Assembly: GCA_914767885.1 (NCBI GenBank)
Contig: CAJZBQ010000046.1
Span: forward strand, 620,001 to 684,000
Direction of reading: 5' to 3'
Length of the DNA stretch: 64,000 bases
Origin: Blepharisma stoltei
Taxonomy: Eukaryota > Ciliophora > Heterotrichea > Heterotrichida > Blepharismidae
Made by a program: the position numbers and the translations under genes. The notes under the pieces are model-generated. The model worked only from the letters and a program-made list of their open reading frames with translations, was not told where the DNA came from and did no database searches. This document shows, in pieces, positions 54,822 to 62,643 of this stretch; within the stretch, counting starts at the first letter, position 1; every line of letters begins with the position of its first letter.

Positions 54822-57750
54822 CTAGCAGATTATCTCCTCAACTTCTACCTCCGGGATTTTCTTCATCTTCATGTTCTGCTGATCTTCCTTTATCAGCTCA
54901 AATAATGCTTTCATTATATCTCCAACTTCAGTGATCTTATTGTAATTTCTATATTGCCTTTTCCAACAAAAGACGTTGAGACTGTCTTGAAGATTTTTTA
55001 ATTTTCTTGATTTCCGCTTAATATTGTACTTTGCCCAGCACCAGGAAATTTCGATATGCTGAGTATGGATTTCTCTGCTATGAGGATTTACGAAGAACCT
55101 TGAGTGGTCAACAGTATAGTGAGGAAACCCAAGCTCTGGAAGTTTGTTATAAGCAGCCCACTGATCTGAAATTATTGTGGTGCCGGCTTCGCACCGCTTT
55201 TGAATGATAGGCAGTAAATATGCTGCAGTTCTTTTAGGAACTAGTTCCATATAAACCCTTTTGGATTCTCTTTCGTATAAGCCAAATACCCATTTTTCAG
55301 GAGTAGTTTGCCCAAACCCTAATCTCCCTCTGTGAATGAAAAAACCATTGGAAAAATTCTTATTTTTTGGATAAAAGCCTACGTAAGCAAACAAAAAATT
55401 TTTTGAAATTTAAAAATTTTATGAAAAAAATAATTTAATATATAAGTGATAATTAGTAAAATTAAATCATAATTAGCTCTGCTGAAATTCAAGCAGCTTA
55501 TATTTAAAAGTATAGCTCATACCCCTTTATAGATTTCTTTATCGAGCAAAATGTACTGGATTATTGAACGACCAAGAGAGACTCTATTAGAGGAACGAGC
55601 TGGATATCTATATCAGGAAGTGCTAAAAAGTGACATGTCAAAAAATGGTGACAAGTCTGAAAAAAGTTGACAAGTAAACGCGCCAATTTTTAAAATGGAT
55701 TTATTATTAAATAATTTAAAACTTAAGATATTTTAATTTTAATCAATTTAATTATGCTAAGTATTTCTCATATGAGTCGATAAGAACTTCTTATATATTG
55801 AGATACACAAGCCACGCACTTCGCAAATTATAGTTTTAGTCTTCATATATAAATTAGCATAAAATAAAGAAATTCTATCGAGCCGGAAAAATGCACATTG
55901 AGTTGAAAGTTTTTGATTTTCACTTATAAGCCATATTTAAATTTTGCTAACTCCCCCCCCCCCCCTCCGTGAGCGAACAAAAAAATTTTGTTCACTCACG
56001 GAGGGGGGTTAATTTTTTTTTTTTAAAAACAATTTATATATAAATTTTATAAAAAATATTTTTTTCGAAATTTAAAAAAAAATCCTAATTTGCAAAAATT
56101 GGAAAGCAAATACTAATTTAATTTGCAAAATTTATGTTTTAAAACGCAATTTGTTTAAAATTAAACAGAATTAGCTCTAGATTTCATTATACTAATTATC
56201 ACTTATATAGCAAAATTTTTTTCTATTAAAATTTTTTCTATTAAAAATATTTTTGTTCACTCACGGAGGGTGGGTTTTTGGTCAAAAAATGGCGATTTTT
56301 CTAATGGTTTTGTTCGCTCACGGAGGGGGGGGGGAGTAAGTACTTCTCATATGAGTCGATAAGAACTTTGTATATATATTGATAATCACAAGCCACGCAC
56401 TTTGCAAATTATAGCTCTTGTCTTCATAAATAAATTAGTATAAAATAAAGATATTCCATCGAACCGGAAAATGCACATCGAGTTGCAAATTTTTTATTTT
56501 CACTTATAAGCCATATTGATTTTTGCTAAGTACTTCTCATATGAGTCGATAGAACTTCTTATATATTGAGAATCGCAAGCCACGCACTTTGCAAATTATA
56601 GATCTAGTCTTCATAAATAAATTAGCATAAAATAAAAAAATTCTACCGAGCTGGAAAAATGCACATTGAGTCGCAAGTTTTAGATTTTCACTTATAAGCC
56701 ATATTAAATTTTTGCTAAGTACTTCTCATATGAGTCGATAAGAACTTCTTATGTATTGAGAATCGCAAGCCACGCACTTTGCAAATTATAGCTCTCATCT
56801 TCATTAATAAATTAGAATAAAATAAAAACATTCTATCGAGCCGGAAAAATGCACATTGAGTTGCAAATTTTTGATTTTCACAGCTATTATTAAATTTAAA
56901 TATATATAAAATCAAAATATTTAAAGCCAATATATAATGTGTAATTATATCTTCTGTATAATTGAGTATCTTAAGTTTTAAATTATTTTAATAATAAATC
57001 CATTTTAAAAATTGGCGCGTTTACTTGTCAACTTTTTTCAGACTTGTCACCATTTTTTGACATGTCACTTTTTAGCACTTCCTGATATAGATATCCAGCC
57101 CGTTCCTTTAATAGAGTCTCTCTTGGTCGTTCAATAATCCAGTACATTTTGCTCGATAAAGAAATCTATAAAGGGATATAAGCTATATAATTTACAAATT
57201 AATTAATTTTTTATATACGATTTAGGATTTTAAAAAATTTATTAATATATTTTTTTTTCAAAAAAATAACCACTCTCCGGACAAAATATTTTATTCGCTC
57301 ATGAAGTGAGAAGAGTAAGGGGCCCTTTCCACTTCTAAAGCAAGACTCATCAATTTCCACAATCCCCCTAAACTTCGGCAGCGTCCTCATAAAATGCTCC
57401 GATACAATTTTCTTTAATTTTTCATCAATTTCAGTCTGCTCAACATTACGAATACCAAGCAGCTCGGAGATTTCTTTATCACCAAGATTCATAGCCCACA
57501 GAAATAAATACAACAAAATTTTATCTTGGCTTAAAGCTGTATCTTCCCAGATACTTCCATGAAGCAACTTTTTACTTTTACTACACTCACAAGTAAAAAT
57601 ATATTCATTACTATACTCGCAAAATTTAAGGACCATTTCTTTCCCACACTCGCATTTTTTTTCACTTTCAATAACTTTGGTTTGAAGCAAAAAAGAAACT
57701 GAAAGCTCGTCTATATGTCTTTTCCCAGGGATATTTTCTATTGCAGCCAT
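54822..57750 (-). CDS. IS1595/Merlin-type DDE transposase gene, interrupted by a 2-kb nested IES
   Basis: ATG 57748-57750 (MAAIENIPGKRHIDE). An N-terminal zinc ribbon (KCECGKEMVLKFCE...FTCECSK) and helical region (QDKILLYLFLWAMNLGDKEI) precede the catalytic core: first Asp in GIVEIDESCF, second in TIISDQWAAYNKL, Glu in HTQHIEISWCWAKYN. Excision of 1996 bp between TA at 55320-55321 and 57316-57317 joins SGKGPL to GFGQTTPEKWVFGLY. The assembled frame is 310 residues and intact. Because it carries an IES like host genes and no terminal repeats are seen around it, it could be domesticated. Confidence 0.9.
55757..56885 (+). repeat. 190-bp tandem repeat, four copies
   Basis: Units begin CTAAGTACTTCTCATATGAG and share AAGCCACGCACTT and CGAGCCGGAAAAATGCACAT. 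Copy 1 is at 55757-55948; copies 2-4 run from 56338 to 56885, the last truncated. Copy 1 and copy 2 are separated by the MITE. Confidence 0.9.
55948..56338. mobile_element. Young family-1 MITE inside the tandem repeat, with empty-site evidence
   Basis: TA at 55948-55949 and 56337-56338. Palindrome at the left, word pair at the right. Other repeat copies read TTTTTGCTAAGTACTTCTC at the same place: the MITE sits exactly at that TA, duplicating it. Confidence 0.95.
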
Positions 57751-57817
57751 CTTCTTGACGTCTTTTGAGAATTTAAACGAGAAAAAAGTTCTTAGCCGAT
57801 TTGCGCAGAAAAATATC

Positions 57818-58183
57818 TTACAGTGGAAAAATCGCAATCAAAAGACAGGCTACGGAAAGCTCATGGTCTCTTATAAGAGAGAAAAAATTTGTGGGCATTT
57901 GTAGCGCGAGAAGATAGTCTTTTAATGACTGCTTAAAAATGAATGACATTGGGAGTTTTGCATCTGGCTGTGAAGAATTTTTGATTATTTCTGAGTAGTT
58001 TGACTCAAGATTAGTTAGTCTTTCTTCTAGATCGCAAGTAATTGTTTTTATATGGCGAAGTTCTTTTTTGAGTTTTTGGTTGTCCTGCTCAAATAATCAG
58101 ACTGAAGAGGCTGTTTCTAAGCATGGGCCACAAGAAATATAGTTTTCTTTGTGGGTGGGACAGATGTCGAGAAACATGGACAT
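57818..58183 (-). CDS. Small coiled-coil protein
   Basis: ATG 58181-58183 (MSMFLDICPTHKENYISCG), one TGA = Trp (SSV-W-LFEQDNQKLKKELR), a coiled coil (CDLEERLTNLESNYSEII), stop TAA 57818-57820; 121 residues. The N-terminal CPTHKENYISCGPC may be a partial B-box-like zinc site. It lies 67 bp upstream of the transposase ATG on the same strand. Confidence 0.55.
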
Positions 58184-58582
58184 TATGCTATTATTTTTGT
58201 AATAAGTCTTTGGATATTTTAATAATAATTTAAGGCCCCCATTTTAATTAAAATAATATAGCGAAGAGGTAGCTTTAGCTCTTCCTCAGTTTGAATATGG
58301 CCTGCCTACTGGGAGAGTTGACAAAGATCAAGTACTGGCTAGTTTGCTTAACGCTGATGAGTAGGAATATTACCAGACTAAGGCGGCTAAATCTGTCTAT
58401 GGGCTATAATAAATCTAGTTTATAAAAATTTATATTTAATATAAGAGAAGACTATCTATTTTTTACTTATCCTTGTTGCAAATATTATTGCTTTAAAGTT
58501 GGAATAACCATAAACATTAATTTTTGATATGAATTATTTTTATAGAAAATACTATAAATTCGAGTTTGCTAACTAAATTATC
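58184..58582. other. Spacer with a possible gene fragment
   Basis: Plus strand 58256-58410 reads EEVALALPQFEYGLPTGRVD and, after an in-frame TAG, EYYQTKAAKSVYGL. The composition looks coding, but no start, no family and an internal stop are seen; it may be a decayed fragment. Confidence 0.35.
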
Positions 58583-61500
58583 TTAATGGTGATCTTTCTG
58601 GATTTCAGGGTCAAAAACAAACTCTTCAGGCATAGCTTCAGTCTCCATATTCGTCGTATCCAGAGCTACGTTTGCTTTTTCCTCTTGGACATATTGCTTA
58701 TTTTCCCTAATCATAATGATCCCGCATTTTCTATCTCTGATGACTGGCAGATATCTACTATCCTCCAAAAATTCAATTACGCCTTCTTGGCTTGGCAGCA
58801 CTCTGCTTGGATTCGTCAAAATTTCTTCTTCTGGCTCTATAATCACTGGTTCTTCTTTTTTTACTTCTTCCTCCTTTTTCTCTTCTTCAGGTTTCGCTTC
58901 TACAATATCCATTGACTTTTCCCCTCTTTTTGCAGCTGCTCTTGCTTTAACTTTATTTGTGGTTGATAATACCGCTGATGCAATTTTTCCAGCTTTTTCA
59001 TTGGAAGGAACTTCTGTCTTTGGTGGATAGCCAAATTGAGAAGGCTTGGCTTTGCTTTTGACTGTAAAAGTATTTTTTTAATAATAATTCTTAAAAATGT
59101 GTATTTTTATAATAAAGGATATTTGGGAACTTGGAGGTCTGAATTCACCCCAATTAATCCTGAAGGACTAAATGACAGACAAAACATATGGAGCATTGGA
59201 AACCAATACCAAAACTGAAGTGAAAGCACCAACCCTGCAGTTGCAGCAGCTCTATTGTTCCCTGATTTCGAGTCCAATGCAATTGTCATATTTCTTCCTC
59301 CTGCATCAAGAATTCCAAGTGCCACAATTGCTCCCATCTTTGTCAAAACATCCTGGTGCTTTTCATTGACTATTTTATCAATTTTTTCTCTAAATTTATC
59401 AACCTTATTCGCGGTGGTTTTAGTCTGCTGCATATAAACCATAGCCATAGCAATAAAGGCGGACTGCCTCACAAAATTAACACTGTCTGTGGTCAAGGTT
59501 TCCAAAATATTCAATGCTTCAGGGATAGGGTTTCCTGCACAAGCAATTCCAATCGCAATGGCAGATCCTTGTCTGACGTAAGGGTTATAGCTTTCAGACA
59601 GAAGCGCTACAACTTTTGGTACTTGTTCAGGCATTCTATGGAGCACAAATCCAATTGCAGTGACTGCAGCTTTTCTGACATCGTAGTCTACGTCACTAAC
59701 AGCAATATGGAGAAGCTTTTTTATGATTTTTGCGTTTGAGGTGCCAACATATGCAGTAGCCATGGTATAAGCAGCACCATATCTTAAAATAGGATCTTTA
59801 TCAGTGAGCAGCTGTGTGATTAAGGTGTCAGCTTCTTCTTCACGTCTGTACATGACCAATGAAAGGCCAATTCCTAGAGCTCTGAGGATTTATTGAAAGA
59901 AATCTGCCAAGAGATGGGAAGAGGTAATTGGAGAGCTAGAAGAATTATATAAAAAGGCTAGACGATAAGTATTGTGGTCATAATTAATAGTTTAGTTTAG
60001 AGCTCTGATGATTTTTTCATGCTGAGTTTCGTGAGCATATGCCAGCATGTCACTAATAGCAGCTTCACTAGCAGAACCAAGCATGACGAGGCCCATTGCA
60101 TAAGCAGCTGCTTCACCTGAATTAGCTGAATCTGTATAAAGAACATTTTTTAGATGCTCAAACATCGTCATATCATGAGTTGCCATTGTGGTTAAACCAA
60201 GGCCTAAGCAAGCTCCATGCTGAATTACTTCATTTCTAGAGTTTCCTGACAAAGAGTTTAATATAAAATTCACGGCTTCTGGCAACGCATAATTGGCATG
60301 AATAAGTCCCATTGCGTACAATGCTCCTCCTTCTGAGTATTGGCTTCCTGTTGAAGCTCTACCATCAGTTGGCAAATAGGGCTTAAGTATTTCTAACGCT
60401 TTTGAAATATTGCCACGATGAATGACACCTAAAGAAGCAGCTGCACTGAATTTTGACCAATTTGTAGCTTTGGCGACCCAGGTTAGGTTGTCCCTTAAAA
60501 AGCTATCATCAGAGGTCCCAGCGTGCATAAAAGCATTTGCGAAAATTGCAGCACCGTGTGTGACTGAGTTTTTGAATTCGACGATGGTTTTGACTTTGTT
60601 GATGATAAGTTTGTCTGAATTGTTTTTAGTTTTCAAGAAATCTAAATTAATATCGATTGTCGATCTTCCTGTTAATACTAAAATCACTCTATCTCTCATT
60701 GCTGTTGCTGTTTGGTCTCTTGGCTGAGTCTGTGATAAGCATTTAGAAATTTCATTGAGAAATAGCTGATTTTGGTTTTCTACCAAGTCAAAACTCAGTT
60801 GTAAAGCTAACAAAGGCTCGTTTTCTATCAAATTAGTAAGCATGTCACTGACCGCTTGTGAGTCGTTTAAGAAAAATTTGCATTCAGTGATTGCTCCATA
60901 ATCTAAGTCAGCCAATGACATATGCAATTTTACCAAGCAGCCTACAATGTCTTTTCTAAATTCTCTAGGGATGATAATATCTTTAACGATCCCATATGTA
61001 TACTGAAGCAAAGCCTTGATATTATTGGATTTAACAATGGCAATTTCAAGCTTGTCCAGTCTTCTGGCCTCAATTGCAATGCCAATTGCTTGCTTGAATT
61101 CTCCATCAAGGAAGCATCTGTCAAACATCTGTTCGACGACAAACTCCATCTTCTCGTTGACTGGGACTCGATCTTCAGGGTTTTTAGCTTCGTAATTTTT
61201 ATTCTGTTTAAAAAAAACGATTATTTTGAAGCAAATATATAAGCAAAATAGTATATTTATTATAAAAAGAATACTTGGATCTCAACATATTGATCGATGC
61301 ATCGAGAGACTAGTGTCTGAGTAAAATCTGTTTTGGATGATATGTTGAAATAGTGGCCGGATTCCAAGGCCAATTGAAGGGCTTCTGTATAGTTTTCTAA
61401 ATGATAGTGGATTTGAGCTGCTAAGTAAGCCGCCAGCTCATGATGAGGATAAGATGGGTCTAATGCTAGCCTGTGGATCTCTTGAAGCTGGCTGGCGATT

Positions 61501-61619
61501 TCATGCCAAAAATATTGGGCTACGTCTGACAGTTTTTGGAGCGCGAACGCTTTCATTACTGGGTCTTCATCTTTGAATAGAGAAATCAAGCTCTTAGCTG
61601 AGGATAGTACCACTGCCAT
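58583..61619 (-). CDS. PSMD1: 26S proteasome regulatory subunit Rpn2/PSMD1
   Basis: ATG 61617-61619 (MAVVLSSAKSLISLFKDED). PC-repeat region: GGALYAMGLIHANYALPEAV, HGACLGLGLTTMATHDMTMF, GEAAAYAMGLVMLGSASEAA, then DKDPILRYGAAYTMATAYVG. The C-terminal part is RPN2-like (QFWYWFPMLHMFCLSFSPSG, KAKPSQFGYPP, acidic tail). An IES at 59877-59999 excises to EKIIRALGIGLSLVMYRRE. A second break (about 61195-61289) can be bridged at TA (CIDQY to EAKNPEDRVP), though other joins are possible. A third near 59040-59106, between LQVPKY and VKSKAKPS, was not resolved. Rpn2 is the base scaffold that positions Rpn10, Rpn13 and the ATPase ring. Confidence 0.92.
59875..59999 (-). other. IES (123 bp) in Rpn2, within a 9-bp direct repeat
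   Basis: TA at 59875-59876 and 59998-59999 lie inside TAGAGCTCT direct repeats (59875-59883, 59998-60006). Excision restores IIRALGIGLSLVMY. Confidence 0.88.
61193..61289 (-). other. Probable IES (about 95 bp) in Rpn2
   Basis: TA at 61193-61194 and 61288-61289 gives CIDQY joined to EAKNPEDRVPVNEK. A GT...CAG-ended removal of about 72 nt would also keep the frame (CIDQYVEIQ to NKNYEAKN), so the boundary is ambiguous. Confidence 0.5.
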
Positions 61620-62643
61620 TTTAATATATTTAGAATAGAAAGTGCTATGAAATAAAGGCTTTTATTGAGATGATTATAGTGAATTTTCTCTTATGATTTT
61701 TATCCTCTTAATTTTTATGATTTACCCCACACTTTAAATTGGAACAAAATACGGTAAAATTTGCATTTTAGGGTACTTTGGCCCTTTCAGTTGGAATAAA
61801 ATATTTTCTCAATCAGGAAATTTATCGATGAATATAATAATTTTAATAAAGTTAATTTGAATTAATATAATAGAAAAAATGCAATTAGAATTTATTTAAG
61901 GGTTTCCCACTGAATTGATTTAATTTTTTATTTAATTATCCAAAAATAAATTAAATTCAAAGTATTGTGCTCAATTTATATTGTTTTAAAAAATTAAAAG
62001 ATGAAAAATAAAATTAGCTTTGGGCCTAATTTAATGGAAAAAGTGCTACTTAAACAGTTTCACGCTAACTTGATTAATTGTTTTAAAATTATATTTATAT
62101 AGAAATAATTAAGTTTCTTAAAGTTTTATATAGAAAATTAAATATAAATTTTTTAAAACAAAAAATTAACCCCTTTAAATTGGAACAAGATTTTTGTTTC
62201 AGTTTAAAGATAAGAGGAGAGGAGTTAATATTATTTTAAGCTAAAAAACCATTTCTGATATTTCATCTCAATAAATGGCTTTGCCATTGAGCAAGAATTT
62301 TAATTTTACTCAAGCAATACTCATACAATAATTTTTAAAAAATAATTCTAATTAAAAATAAGAATCATATTTTGGAGAAGGCAAGCATAAATTCGACATA
62401 TCTGCTGGACTACTTCATTTCTGCTAATATATTTTATTTTATAACTCAGACCCTTTTTAAAATAATAAATATTCAGAATCTATCATCTTTATTCTCTAAC
62501 GAAAAAATTTATTCCACAAAATCAATCATGCAGATATCCTTTATTTCATTCATAAATAAGCTCAGCTTCCTTAATCATAGGATCAATACATCCCTAATTT
62601 GTTATTTTTTAACTCAAGAAAAAATAGACTCCAAATATTAATT
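61620..62643. other. Intergenic region with a family-2 element
   Basis: No convincing gene. It holds the family-2 element at 61723-62227; the remainder is AT-rich. Confidence 0.6.
61723..62227. mobile_element. Family-2 MITE (505 bp)
   Basis: TA-bounded. Left: ACTTTAAATTGGAACAAAAT with a diverged second word CCCTTTCAGTTGGAATAAAA about 55 bp on. Right: palindrome CCCCTTTAAATTGGAACAAG with TTTTTGTTTCAGTTTAAAG. Same plan as family 1 with a different word. Confidence 0.8.

Larger units (their letters stand above)
55511..57188. mobile_element. 1.68-kb element with 220-bp inverted repeats
   Basis: Left arm 55511-55730 and right arm 56967-57188 are inverted copies, nearly identical by eye over about 220 bp (e.g. 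CCCTTTATAGATTTCTTTAT and GAAGTGCTAAAAAGTGACAT in both). Each arm holds open frames of about 60 codons when TGA is Trp. The centre is a tandem array plus a MITE. No transposase is inside. Type unknown. Confidence 0.85.
55320..57317 (-). mobile_element. Outer MITE shell of the 2-kb IES (family 1, split)
   Basis: The left piece (55320-55510) has the family start CTCCCTCTGTGAATGAAAAA, a second word and the interior segment GTGATAATTAGTAAAATTAA. The right piece (57189-57317) has the other end with TTTTATTCGCTCATGAAGTG. The two halves of one diverged MITE are separated by the element at 55511-57188. TA-bounded; precise excision rebuilds the transposase. Confidence 0.85.

Noticed and set aside
58586-58915. 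Plus-strand open frame opposite the Rpn2 C-terminus
   Set aside because: Phe-rich complement of the Glu/Lys-rich acidic tail of Rpn2.
61195-61289. A conventional ~72-nt GT-AG intron in Rpn2
   Set aside because: All other introns found are 15-16 nt; a TA-bounded IES explains the break equally well, so the long-intron reading is kept only as an alternative.
62372-62641. 89-codon open frame MEKASINSTYLLDYF...
   Set aside because: It lacks an ATG start, is AT-driven (I, F, N, S-rich) and lies in spacer beside a MITE; no coding signal.
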